The position numbers and the translations under genes were made by a program. From JBGAPH01 sp046349955 (GTDB lineage Bacteria; Planctomycetota; Planctomycetia; Pirellulales; JBGAPH01): a DNA stretch of 64,000 nt. This document shows positions 33,963 to 42,714 of the stretch, one piece after another (position 1 is the stretch's first letter; the number at the start of each line of letters is the position of its first letter). The stretch covers positions 62,001 through 126,000 of the forward strand of contig JAXMBI010000004.1 in assembly GCA_046349955.1 (NCBI GenBank), given 5' to 3'. The notes beneath the pieces were generated by a model. The model saw only the letters and a list, made by a program, of their open reading frames with translations, searched no databases and was not told the origin of the DNA.

Positions 33963-36900
33963 ATGGTGAAACAGCCGCTAAGCCCCCCAATTCCCCCGCC
34001 TTTGCGAGTTCGGTCGCCTGTGAAACGATTCTTCGTTCGTTCGTGGATGATTGCCATTGGTGCTAGCGTCGCTTTGGTCGGCGTCTTGTCCGTGGCTCGC
34101 GCGCAGGATGGCCAAGGAGACGCGGGGGAAAAGGCCTCGGCAACGGCGCCACGCGATGCCTCGTCCCGGTACGAGCCCCCCGTGGCTGCAGCTTCCGACG
34201 AAGGGGAGCGGGCGATCCAGCAGTTTCGTAAACCCGAGGGGCTCGCGGTCGATCTGTTCGCCGCCGAGCCGCTGTTGGCCAACCCGGTGGCCTTTTGGAT
34301 CGACAACCGCGGCCAGGCCTATGTGTGCGAAACCTTTCGTCACCATGCCGGCGTGACCGACAACCGCAGCCACATGAGTTGGCTCGACGACGACTTGGCC
34401 GCTCGCACGGTCGCCGACCGCGTGGCGATGTATCGCAAACACTTGGGCGACGAGTTCGTCACCTATGGGCAAGAGCACGACCGCGTGCGGCTCCTGCGCG
34501 ACACCGACGGCGACGGCCGCGCCGATACTGCGACCGTCTTTGCTGACGGCTTCAAGAACCCGGCCGACGGCATCGGCGCCGGCGTGCTCGAGCATCAGGG
34601 AAAGGTGTACTTCACCTGCATTCCCGATCTCTGGCAACTGGAAGATCGCGATGGCGATGGCGTCGCCGAGCAGCGGCGCTCGTTGCATCATGGCTACGGA
34701 GTGCATGTCGCGTTTCTCGGCCACGATCTGCACGGCCTGCGCGTCGGCCCCGACGGCAAGCTCTACTTCTCGATCGGCGACCGCGGGCTGAACATCGAAA
34801 CCGAGGGACGGAAACTCGAGTGCCCCGATTCCGGCGCCGTGCTCCGCTGCAACCTCGATGGCTCGGAACTCGAGCTCTTTGCCACCGGCTTGCGCAACCC
34901 TCAGGAGCTGGCCTTCGATGAGTTTGGCAATCTGTTCACCGGCGACAACAACTCCGACGGCGGCGACAAGGCCCGCTGGGTGAACGTGGTCGAAGGGAGC
35001 GAAACGGGGTGGCGGATGTATTACCAGTACCTGCGCGACCGTGGCCCCTGGAACAACGAGAAGCTCTGGCATCCGCAGCACGCCGGGCAGCCGGCCTACC
35101 TCGTGCCGCCGATCGCCAACTTGGGAGACGGCCCCTCGGGCTTAACCTACTACCCGGGCACGGGTCTGCCGGACCGCTACAACAACCATTTCTTCATGGC
35201 CGACTTCCGCGGCTCGATCAGCGCCTCGGGCGTGCGGGCCTTCACTGTGCGGCCCAAGGGGGCGTTCTTCGATCTCGACAAGTCAGAGCAGTTCTTGTGG
35301 TCGATCGTGGCCACCGACTGCGACTTCGGCCCCGACGGAAAGCTCTACGTGAGCGACTGGATCGAGGGCTGGGAGAAACCAAAAAAGGGGCGGCTCTACC
35401 GCGTGTTCGATCCGGCTCAGGTCGATAGCGCGATCGTGCGCGAGGTGCAACAGTTGCTGGCGTCGGGGCTGGCAGATCGCTCGACCGAGGACCTGCTCGA
35501 GCTGCTTGCGCACCGCGATCAGCGCGTGCGGCAGATGGCGCAGTTTCGTTTGGCCGACCAGGGCGCGGCCGCCATTGCGCCGCTGGCCAAGGTCGCGGAA
35601 GCCAACTCGAGCTTGCTCGCCCGAGTGCATGCGATTTGGGGCCTGGGACAGATTGGCCGCAAGGATGCGACTGCGCACCAAGCTGTGCTGCCGCTGCTCG
35701 CGGATTCCGAGGGCGAAGTGCGGGCGCAGGCTGCCCGCGTGCTCGGCGACGGTCGCGTGGCTGCCGCCGGGGACGGCCTGATCCGGCTGCTCGCCGACGC
35801 CGACCCGCGCGTTCGCATGTACGCGGCGCTCGGCCTCGGCAAGCTCAAACGGCCCGACGCCGTGCCGGCGCTCTTGAGGCTGCTGGCCGAGAACAACGAC
35901 CACGACCCGGTGCTCCGCCATGCCGGCGTGATGGGCCTGGTCGGTTGCGCCTCCGACGAAGCGTTGGCGGCTTCGATCAACGACGAGTCGTCGCAGGCCG
36001 AGCGGATGGGCGTGCTGTTGGCGCTGCGGCGGCTCCAATCGCCGCGCGTCGCGAAGTTCTTGGCGTCGCCGGAGCCGGCTTTGGTCTCCGAAGCCGCGCG
36101 GGCGATTTACGACATGCCGATCGAAGCGGCGCTGCCGGCGCTCGCGGCGCTCGTGGGCCGCGAAGAGTTGGACGAGCCCACCTTCTTGCGGGCCTTGGCC
36201 GCCAGCCATCGCCTGCGCGGTTCGGAACACATCGCAGCAGTCGCCGCGGTTGCCTTGCGGCCCGACGTGGCCGACGCGCGGCGCATTGCGGCGCTCGAGG
36301 CCTTGGCCGATTGGACGGCCCCGTCGGGACGCGATCGGCTGCTCGGCCGCTGGTGGCCAATGGCGCCGGTCGAGGCGCAGGTTGCGGCCACGCCGCTGCA
36401 AGGGCGCGAAAACGAGTTGCTCGCCGGTCCCGACGCGGTGCAACGCGCCGCGGTCAAAGCCGTGGTCGCCTTGCAACTGACCGAGGCGGGGCCGAAGCTC
36501 GCGGCAATCCTTGGCGAGCGCGAGCGATCCCCGGCTCTGCGAGCAGCCGCGCTCGATGCCCTGGCGAAGCTCAACCATCCCCTGGCGGCCGAGCAGGTGC
36601 GCGTGTCGCTGGCGGACAGCGCTCCGCGCGTGCGGCTTGTCGCCCGCGGCCTGCTGGCCGAAACCAACCCCGAACTCGCGGTTGTCGAGTTGGGCAAGTC
36701 GCTGAGCGAAGGAACGATCGCCGAGCAGCAGGCGGCGCTGGCGACGCTGGCCAAGATCGATCTGCCTGCGGCCGACGCGGTGCTCGCGGAAGCGCTCGAG
36801 AAGCTTCTGGCGGGTCAGGCGCCGCCGGAGGTCGAACTCGATCTGCTGACGGCGGCGGCCGCGCGGCAGTCGCCGGAGATTGCGCAGCTCTTGGAGCGGT

Positions 36901-37376
36901 TCGAGTCGGCCCGCCCCGAGGGGAACGTGCTCGCCAAGTACCGCGAGTCGCTGCGCGGCGGCGACGCCGAGCGGGGCGAGGAGATCTTCTTTGCCCGGGC
37001 CGCCGTCTCGTGCCAGCGGTGCCACAAGGTCGGTGAGCGCGGCGGCGAAGTCGGGCCTGATCTGAGCCGCATTGGCGCTCAGCAAACCCGCGAGTACCTG
37101 CTGGCGGCGGTCGTCGACCCCAACCGCGACGTGGCCAAGGGCTTCGAAACCGTGGTGCTGGCCCTGGCCGACGGCCGCGTGGTGGCCGGCGTGCTAAAGC
37201 GCGAAACCGACACCCTTCTCGAGCTCGTGACCCCGGAACTGCAAACCGTGCGCGTGGCCAAGGACGAGATCGACGAGCGCTCGACCGGCAAGTCGGGCAT
37301 GCCGGAGCAAACCGTGAGCTTGCTCTCGAAGGCCGACGTGCGGGATTTGGTGGAGTTTTTGGCGGAGCGGCGGTAG
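33963..37376 (+). CDS. Giant PVC-type haem protein (propeller, HEAT repeats, cytochrome c)
   Basis: 1137 residues from the ATG at 33963; an in-frame GTG at 34020 would start closer to the signal anchor. A membrane or signal helix (about 29-47) precedes a sorbosone-dehydrogenase-like beta-propeller (about 80-480; VRLLRDTDGDGRADTATVF, LRNPQELAFDEFGNLFTGDNN). Then come about a dozen HEAT repeats (500-980), and a C-terminal cytochrome c with CQRCH starting at Cys1017. This architecture is characteristic of planctomycetes and other PVC bacteria. Likely role: periplasmic oxidation of a sugar or similar donor, with electrons passing to the haem. Substrate unknown. Confidence 0.9.
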   Translation: MVKQPLSPPIPPPLRVRSPVKRFFVRSWMIAIGASVALVGVLSVARAQDGQGDAGEKASATAPRDASSRYEPPVAAASDEGERAIQQFRKPEGLAVDLFAAEPLLANPVAFWIDNRGQAYVCETFRHHAGVTDNRSHMSWLDDDLAARTVADRVAMYRKHLGDEFVTYGQEHDRVRLLRDTDGDGRADTATVFADGFKNPADGIGAGVLEHQGKVYFTCIPDLWQLEDRDGDGVAEQRRSLHHGYGVHVAFLGHDLHGLRVGPDGKLYFSIGDRGLNIETEGRKLECPDSGAVLRCNLDGSELELFATGLRNPQELAFDEFGNLFTGDNNSDGGDKARWVNVVEGSETGWRMYYQYLRDRGPWNNEKLWHPQHAGQPAYLVPPIANLGDGPSGLTYYPGTGLPDRYNNHFFMADFRGSISASGVRAFTVRPKGAFFDLDKSEQFLWSIVATDCDFGPDGKLYVSDWIEGWEKPKKGRLYRVFDPAQVDSAIVREVQQLLASGLADRSTEDLLELLAHRDQRVRQMAQFRLADQGAAAIAPLAKVAEANSSLLARVHAIWGLGQIGRKDATAHQAVLPLLADSEGEVRAQAARVLGDGRVAAAGDGLIRLLADADPRVRMYAALGLGKLKRPDAVPALLRLLAENNDHDPVLRHAGVMGLVGCASDEALAASINDESSQAERMGVLLALRRLQSPRVAKFLASPEPALVSEAARAIYDMPIEAALPALAALVGREELDEPTFLRALAASHRLRGSEHIAAVAAVALRPDVADARRIAALEALADWTAPSGRDRLLGRWWPMAPVEAQVAATPLQGRENELLAGPDAVQRAAVKAVVALQLTEAGPKLAAILGERERSPALRAAALDALAKLNHPLAAEQVRVSLADSAPRVRLVARGLLAETNPELAVVELGKSLSEGTIAEQQAALATLAKIDLPAADAVLAEALEKLLAGQAPPEVELDLLTAAAARQSPEIAQLLERFESARPEGNVLAKYRESLRGGDAERGEEIFFARAAVSCQRCHKVGERGGEVGPDLSRIGAQQTREYLLAAVVDPNRDVAKGFETVVLALADGRVVAGVLKRETDTLLELVTPELQTVRVAKDEIDERSTGKSGMPEQTVSLLSKADVRDLVEFLAERR

Positions 37377-37474
37377 GAGGCGCGGTGACGAAGTCCATGC
37401 TACGGATCGGAGCCTCTCCCCGTTGCGGCGTTGCTCGATCGTATTCAGGCGGAGTATCTTGAGACGGTCGCCTC

Positions 37475-37486
37475 GAACACGTGTTC
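37475..37486. promoter_or_regulatory. Palindrome GAACACGTGTTC before the toxin-antitoxin genes
   Basis: A perfect 12-base dyad 17 bases before the antitoxin start, where an autoregulatory operator would be expected. Binding by the antitoxin is inferred. Confidence 0.45.
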
Positions 37487-37503
37487 CCACATTGAAGAGC
37501 CCG

Positions 37504-38214
37504 ATGACTGCAATCTCGAAACCTGTGGACCTCTACGGCGGTCAGGAACCGTTGGATGCGCCCTGCTATTCAATCGCCGAGGCGGCACAGATTCTCCGGC
37601 TCCCGAAGGCCACGGCCCAATCGTGGGTGCGAGGACGCAATTACCCGTCCAGTGACGGACCAAAGCGGGCTGAGCCGCTGGTCGAGGCTGCGAAGCAGGG
37701 ACTGTCGTTTCGCAATTTGGTCGAATTGCACGTGCTGTGCGCCTTACGGCGAACCCATCACGTTGAAATGTCGGCGGTTCGAAAGGCGATTCGCTTCGTA
37801 CAGCAACGGCTGGGGATTCAGCGGCCGTTGGCGGACCAGCAGATGTTGACTGATGGCCGTGACCTGTTCGTGGAGCGCTACGGACAACTGCTGAGCGTTT
37901 CCCAGCAAGGCCAACTGCAGATGAAACAAACTGTGCAGGCGTTTCTCGAACGCGTGGAACGCGACTCGCGCGGCGTCCCCATTCGGTTGTTTCCGTTCAC
38001 TCGCCCCGTAGTGGGTGGGCCAGCGGCGATTGAGGTCAATCCCCGCTTGCAGTTCGGAAGACCGTGTCTGACGGGCACGGGCATTCCCGTCGAGGTAATC
38101 CTCGATCGATACCTGGCTGGCGATTCGGTTCTCGACCTCGCCCAAGACTATGGCCAACCCTCCCAGGCGATCGAAGAGGCAATCCGCTACGAGTTTGGCG
38201 GCCGAGCGGCTTAG
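37504..38214 (+). CDS. DUF433-type antitoxin with N-terminal helix-turn-helix
   Basis: 236 residues from the ATG at 37504. The N-terminus (YSIAEAAQILRLPKATAQSW) is a MerR-like helix-turn-helix; the C-terminal domain (about 175-230: EVNPRLQFGRPCLTGTGIPV, then LDLAQDYG and IEEAIRYE) is a DUF433 domain. This two-domain layout is the antitoxin partner of VapC45/PIN-like toxins. The toxin gene overlaps its 3' end. The palindrome at 37475-37486 may be its binding site. Confidence 0.85.
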   Translation: MTAISKPVDLYGGQEPLDAPCYSIAEAAQILRLPKATAQSWVRGRNYPSSDGPKRAEPLVEAAKQGLSFRNLVELHVLCALRRTHHVEMSAVRKAIRFVQQRLGIQRPLADQQMLTDGRDLFVERYGQLLSVSQQGQLQMKQTVQAFLERVERDSRGVPIRLFPFTRPVVGGPAAIEVNPRLQFGRPCLTGTGIPVEVILDRYLAGDSVLDLAQDYGQPSQAIEEAIRYEFGGRAA

Positions 38215-38605
38215 TTCACTGACCTTCTTCCTCGACCGGAGCATCGAGGCGGAGTCGCTGTACCGAGCGCTGATCGGCGCTGGCGCGCAGGTTGAGCGTC
38301 ACAGCGCTCACTTCCGCCATGACGAACTCGACGCAGTTTGGCTGAGCCAGGCGGCGGCGAGGGGATGGGTGATACTCACTCGCGATCGTCGCATTCGTTA
38401 TCGGCCTCTGGAGCGACAGGCCGTCGTCGCGTCGAGGGCTCGGCTTTTCAGCGTAGTTGCAGGGAACCTGTCAGGGAGCGTCCTAGCCGACTTGCTCGTC
38501 AGCCAGCTTCCCCGCATCGCGTCGCTCGCAGTCGACACGCCGGCGCCGTTCTTGGCGGTGGTTCGCCGCGATGGGGTGTCCATCGCCTTCCGGGGGCGAC
38601 GATAG
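38150..38605 (+). CDS. PIN-like (VapC45-type) toxin
   Basis: Up to 151 residues. The core from about residue 24 (TFFLDRSIEAESLYRAL) shows the PIN-like pattern: an early Asp in FLDRS, then HFRHDELDAVWLSQAAARGW and ILTRDRRIRYRPLE. These are the acidic residues of a predicted RNase site. From the ATG at 38150 the gene would overlap the antitoxin by 65 bases; a TTG at 38195 or a later start is possible and fits the domain edge better. Overlap with the antitoxin implies coupled translation. Confidence 0.8.
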   Translation: MANPPRRSKRQSATSLAAERLSSLTFFLDRSIEAESLYRALIGAGAQVERHSAHFRHDELDAVWLSQAAARGWVILTRDRRIRYRPLERQAVVASRARLFSVVAGNLSGSVLADLLVSQLPRIASLAVDTPAPFLAVVRRDGVSIAFRGRR

Positions 38606-38619
38606 CAGCTTCGCCTGGC

Positions 38620-38639
38620 GCCCGCATAATAGAGCGGGC
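38620..38639. terminator. Small hairpin between toxin and porin genes
   Basis: GCCCGC and GCGGGC pair around the AT-rich loop ATAATAGA. It lies between convergent stop codons 50 bases apart, so it may terminate both genes; the stem is short. Confidence 0.4.
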
Positions 38640-38654
38640 AAGGTCGGTTGCCTG

Positions 38655-40340
38655 CTAGTAATCCACCTGAATCCGCGACACGAACAAGTCGGCCGTGCTG
38701 TTGCCGCGGATCACGTTGTCGAGCATGGCGTGGATCCAGTTTGCTTGGATCTTGGCGTGCTTGTTGAGGAACCAGGTCACGCCGAGCGTCGTGTCGTGCA
38801 GGGTGCCGTTGCCGCGGCGGAAGGTGCCGGTGAAGGAATTCAGGGCTGGGTCGTAGTAGTGGCCGTCGAGGTTGAGAGGGTTGTGCATGTTCACGAACGA
38901 CCAGCGCGCGGCCACTTCCCAGGCGCCCCAGCCGTGGATGCCGCGCTCCCCTTTGCGGAGCGAGATGAAGTCGGTGAACGGCACCACGTTCTTGAGGGCC
39001 GCCAGCTTCTTGTCGTACTCGCGGTTCTCGCCCGTCAGCCGGTACATGACCTCGGCATAGGCGCCGTTGTAGAAGATGGGGCCGACCACGCTCTCGACCA
39101 TCGTCCCCATCCACTCCGACTGGAAGCTGAAGGGGCCCGCCTGATAAACGGTCTCCACGCCGAACAAATTGAAGAACTTGGCCTCGTACCGCCCGGTGTC
39201 GACGAACGTGGGCGTGCCGTTCACGGCTGTGCCAAAGTTCTGCGGGAACTCGGGGTATCCCAACACGCCGAATTCCGGCGTGGTGCGCGCCTGGTAGAAC
39301 GGGCGCGGGCTGCCCGCGTTGCCCGGCAGGCCGCTGCCGGCGGCGTCGTTGGCGCCGAGCTGGCTGAAATCGTACGAGGCGCCCACGTGCCAGAGATACC
39401 GGTCGCCGGCGTGGGGGTCGTAATACATCAGGTGCGTGAGGCGCGTCGAGAACGAGTAGCCTCCGATGTCGCCGAAGTCGGTGGCGAAGCGGTCGTCGCC
39501 GAGGGGCGCATTGTTGAAGCCCCCCGTGCGAAACACGCTATACGCCCAATAGGTCAGCTCGTCGTCGGTGTTGTTCGAAGCCATGATCCCCACGCGGCGG
39601 AAGGGAACGAACGACAAGAACGGCAGGCTCCGCTCGAGGAACGGCAGGTTGCGGAAGCCCGACATGGCGTCGACGCTGAACGGCTGCAAATACTGCCCCG
39701 CACGCACCGTGCCCAGGTAGGGAATCTCTCCTTGCTCGAGGTAGTTGTCGAAGAAGCTGGGGCGCCCGGCCGTGGCGAAGTCCATTTCGATCTGATAGTT
39801 GGTGAACTCAGCCACCTTGCCCTGCACCGCCAACCGCGCGCGGCGGAAGCCGGTGCCGTCCTGGGCGTCTCCCACCGTGGCGATGTTGTTGCGATCCTGC
39901 GAGTAGTAGGCGGTGTCCAGCTGCAAGAAGCCCGTGGTCTTGAACGTCGGGTATTCGCTCTTGTCGCTCTTGCTGGCGGCCTTCTTGTCGTCTGACTTTT
40001 TGTCGTCGGCCTTCTTGTCGTCCGGTTTTTTGTCGGCCGTGTCGGCGGCCTTGTCCGGGGCCTTCGTTGCTGCGGCGTCGCCGTCGGCAGGTGGGGCGGG
40101 GGGCGGAGTTGGTGCGCCGGCTGCTGGGGGCGCAGCGCCCGGCGGCTGAGGGAGCGTCAGAAAGTTTGCTTGCGCCACCACCCCGGGCGCCGTCGACGGG
40201 TCGTCGACGGGCGGCAGCGGCTCAGGCACGCTCTGGGCCCACACCCCGACCGCGGAGAGTCCCAGCGCGAAGGCCAGTAAAGCCCCGGCGCGACGCCACC
40301 CTTGGCGCGAATCGAGAGACGGCACGGCTTGGCGACGCAT
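38655..40340 (-). CDS. Phosphate-selective porin O/P-type protein (paralogue 1)
   Basis: 561 residues, with a signal peptide ending near VWAQS. A Pro/Ala linker and a lysine/aspartate-rich coiled stretch (DKKPDDKKADDKKSDDKK) come first. The porin O/P barrel follows from about residue 130 (FLQLDTAYYSQDRNN, RRARLAVQGKVAEFTNYQIE, GTVRAGQYLQPFS, LTHLMYYDPHAGDRYLWHVG) and ends in the terminal aromatic pattern ...RIQVDY. Relatives form anion-selective trimers, often for phosphate. A second copy is at 60004-61596. Its upstream region faces hisF. Confidence 0.88.
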   Translation of the reverse strand: MRRQAVPSLDSRQGWRRAGALLAFALGLSAVGVWAQSVPEPLPPVDDPSTAPGVVAQANFLTLPQPPGAAPPAAGAPTPPPAPPADGDAAATKAPDKAADTADKKPDDKKADDKKSDDKKAASKSDKSEYPTFKTTGFLQLDTAYYSQDRNNIATVGDAQDGTGFRRARLAVQGKVAEFTNYQIEMDFATAGRPSFFDNYLEQGEIPYLGTVRAGQYLQPFSVDAMSGFRNLPFLERSLPFLSFVPFRRVGIMASNNTDDELTYWAYSVFRTGGFNNAPLGDDRFATDFGDIGGYSFSTRLTHLMYYDPHAGDRYLWHVGASYDFSQLGANDAAGSGLPGNAGSPRPFYQARTTPEFGVLGYPEFPQNFGTAVNGTPTFVDTGRYEAKFFNLFGVETVYQAGPFSFQSEWMGTMVESVVGPIFYNGAYAEVMYRLTGENREYDKKLAALKNVVPFTDFISLRKGERGIHGWGAWEVAARWSFVNMHNPLNLDGHYYDPALNSFTGTFRRGNGTLHDTTLGVTWFLNKHAKIQANWIHAMLDNVIRGNSTADLFVSRIQVDY

Positions 40341-40507
40341 AGAACGAGGTCACGGAGGCATGAACGGTCTGGGCCATACAATCGGCAAATTTGGCACAGT
40401 TCGTTTAATCGTTCAGGTCGCCGAAGGCCGTCAATTCTTCCGAAATTCGCCAGACGCGTGCGACAAGGCTTCGAGGGTAGACAGGTCGGTTGACCCCCTA
40501 GCGCGGC

Positions 40508-40559
40508 CAGCTTAAGCTGATGAGTTGCGTAGGAGGGTGAAGTGGGGAAGGTCTAGACC
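40508..40559. promoter_or_regulatory. Two palindromes upstream of hisF
   Basis: CAGCTTAAGCTG (40508-40519) and GGTCTAGACC (40550-40559) are perfect dyads in the 289-base region between the divergent porin and hisF genes. They could be operators or parts of a leader structure; no regulator is assigned. Confidence 0.3.
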
Positions 40560-40629
40560 CCGCGAGCGGCTGATTCCGCAACTCCCTACTACGCAGTTGC
40601 TTACGCTACCTCTCCTCAGTCTCCTCGGC

Positions 40630-41397
40630 ATGCTGGCCAAGCGCGTCATTCCCTGTCTTGATGTCGATCGCGGGCGCGTGGTCAAGGGGACCAATTTCTT
40701 GCAGTTGCGCGACGCCGGCGACCCTGTGCAGGTGGCCGCGCGCTACGAGGCCGAAGGCGCCGACGAGCTGGTGTTCCTCGACATTACGGCCAGCCACGAA
40801 GGGCGCGACATCATGCTCGACGTCGTTCGCCGTACGGCCGAGGAAGTGTTCATGCCGCTCACCGTCGGGGGAGGAATCCGGCGGCTCGAGGACATTCGCG
40901 ATCTGCTGCTGGCCGGCTGCGACAAGGTGTCCATCAACTCGGCGGCCGCCCGCAATCCCGAATTCGTCCGCCAAGCGGCGGCCAAGTTCGGCAGCCAGTG
41001 TATTGTCGTGAACATCGACCCCAAGCGCGTCGAGCGCGACGGCCGCCAGGTGTGGGAGGTTCACATCAACGGCGGCCGCGTGCCCACTGGGCTCGAGGCG
41101 GTGCCGTGGGCCCGCGAGGTCGAGCGGCTGGGCGCCGGCGAAATCGTGCTCACGAGCATGGACGCCGACGGCACGAAGAACGGCTACGATTTAGAGATCA
41201 CCCGCGCGGTCAGCGACGCGGTGTCGATTCCGGTGGTGGCCAGCGGCGGGGCCGGCAAGCCCGAGCACCTGGCCGACGCGATCGCGCTGGGCAAGGCCGA
41301 CGCGGCGCTGGCGGCCAGCATTTTTCACTTTGGCGAGTACACGATTCGCGAGACGAAGCAGGTGATGGCGGGGCGAGGAATCGCCGTGCGCTTGTAG
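40630..41397 (+). CDS. hisF: Imidazole glycerol phosphate synthase subunit HisF
   Basis: 255 residues, the normal HisF length. A (beta/alpha)8 barrel with the catalytic aspartates D11 (CLDVDRG) and D130 (VVNIDPKRV), phosphate-binding GGGIR and the conserved end GVAVRL-like (RGIAVRL). HisF uses ammonia from HisH to turn PRFAR into imidazole glycerol phosphate and AICAR in histidine synthesis. No HisH or other his gene is in the window. The ATG at 40630 matches the family N-terminus MLAKRVIPCLD exactly. Confidence 0.97.
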   Translation: MLAKRVIPCLDVDRGRVVKGTNFLQLRDAGDPVQVAARYEAEGADELVFLDITASHEGRDIMLDVVRRTAEEVFMPLTVGGGIRRLEDIRDLLLAGCDKVSINSAAARNPEFVRQAAAKFGSQCIVVNIDPKRVERDGRQVWEVHINGGRVPTGLEAVPWAREVERLGAGEIVLTSMDADGTKNGYDLEITRAVSDAVSIPVVASGGAGKPEHLADAIALGKADAALAASIFHFGEYTIRETKQVMAGRGIAVRL

Positions 41398-41427
41398 GGC
41401 GGGGCGGCAATCGTTTGAATCAGCGGG

Positions 41428-41463
41428 CCCTCACCCCGGCCCTCTCCCGGAGGGAGAGGGTGA
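41428..41463. repeat. Hairpin repeat of the CCCTCACCCC...GGGAGAGGG type
   Basis: CCCTCTCCC and GGGAGAGGG pair around GGA; the flanking CCCTCACCCCGG matches a hairpin-forming intergenic element common in many bacterial genomes. It lies between hisF and the PilT-like gene, probably terminating or stabilising the hisF transcript. Confidence 0.55.
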
Positions 41464-41517
41464 CAGACAGAGAGAACAGAGATCCGAGGCGCAGTTCGAG
41501 TTTTAAGGAAACCGACC

Positions 41518-42705
41518 ATGGCCACCATCGAAGCCGAACCGGTGCAAGCGCCGGCCAAGGATGTCAGTGCCGACGCCCTGGCCGCCCGCTTCGCAAAGAA
41601 GAAGGAAGAGCTCGAGGTCGACCGCTACTTCAAAGCGCTGGTCAAGCTCGAAGGGAGCGATCTGCACATGAAGGTGGGCCGGCCGCCGATGGTCCGCGTG
41701 CGCAACGAACTGCGCCCCATCAACCGCGGTCCGGTCGACAGCGAAGAGATGGTGCGGCTCCTGGTGCCCATGATGAGCGAGCGGGCCCGGAAGATCTTCG
41801 ACGAGGAAGGGGGCGCCGACTTCGCCCACACCTGCGTCGTCGACGGCGTGAGTTGGCGATTCCGCGTCAATCTCCTCCAGCAGATGCAGCAGATGGGCCT
41901 GGTCGCCCGCCGCGTGAACAACAAGATTCCCGATTTCAAGGGCCTGTTCCTTCCGGACGCCATGGAAAGCCTGTGCCACTTCGACCAGGGCATGGTGCTC
42001 TTGGCCGGCGTCACGGGCTCCGGCAAGAGCACCACGATCGCCTCGATGCTGAACTACGTGAACCAGCGCGAGCGGGTGCACATTCTCACGCTCGAGGACC
42101 CGATCGAATTCGTGTTCACCGAGGACAAGGCGCTGATCAACCAGCGCGAGATCGGCATGGACGTGAAGGACTTCAAGATCGGCATGAAGCACGCCGTGCG
42201 CGAAGACCCAGACATCATGCTCGTGGGCGAAATGCGCGATGAAGAGACGTTCATGACGGCCATCCACGCGGCCGAAACGGGCCACTTGGTGTTCGGCACC
42301 ATCCACGCCTCGAGCGCCCCCTCCACGATCGGCCGTATTCTCGACCTGTTCCCGCAGAACATGCACCCCGCCTTGCGCAGCGCCATCGCCTTCAACATGA
42401 AGGGGATCGTCGCCCAAAAGCTGCTGCCCTCGATCAAGCCGGGCGTGTCGCGGGTGCCGACCGTGGAGATCATGACCTTCAACCCCACGGTGCGCAAGCT
42501 GATCTTGGAGGAGAAGGACTCGAAGCTGGCCGACGCCATCCGCATCGGCGCCCAGGAAGGGATGCAGGATTTTACGATGAGCCTCAAGAGCTTGATCGAC
42601 CTAGAGCTGATCGACCGGGCGACCGCCTTCGAGGTGGCGCCGAACGTCGAAGGCCTGAAGATGATGCTCAAGGGGATCGACGTTTCGGCCCCCGGTATCT
42701 TGTAA
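41518..42705 (+). CDS. PilT-like secretion/pilus ATPase
   Basis: 395 residues. All motifs of an active PilT-family hexameric ATPase are present: Walker A GVTGSGKST at 164-172, the Asp box TLEDPIEF at 191-198, Walker B VGEMRDEET from 236, and the His box TGHLVFGTIHAS around 254-265. PilT proteins retract type IV pili; PilU-like and other members power related machines. No pilin, PilC or secretin pore gene is nearby, so the machine it serves is unknown. The next gene is a degenerate relative; they are nine bases apart and clearly one operon. Confidence 0.92.
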   Translation: MATIEAEPVQAPAKDVSADALAARFAKKKEELEVDRYFKALVKLEGSDLHMKVGRPPMVRVRNELRPINRGPVDSEEMVRLLVPMMSERARKIFDEEGGADFAHTCVVDGVSWRFRVNLLQQMQQMGLVARRVNNKIPDFKGLFLPDAMESLCHFDQGMVLLAGVTGSGKSTTIASMLNYVNQRERVHILTLEDPIEFVFTEDKALINQREIGMDVKDFKIGMKHAVREDPDIMLVGEMRDEETFMTAIHAAETGHLVFGTIHASSAPSTIGRILDLFPQNMHPALRSAIAFNMKGIVAQKLLPSIKPGVSRVPTVEIMTFNPTVRKLILEEKDSKLADAIRIGAQEGMQDFTMSLKSLIDLELIDRATAFEVAPNVEGLKMMLKGIDVSAPGIL

Positions 42706-42714
42706 ACGCCGGGC

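Noticed and set aside
35283..37085. Long minus-strand open frame opposite the giant haem protein
   Set aside because: Antisense shadow of the HEAT-repeat region; no recognisable fold.
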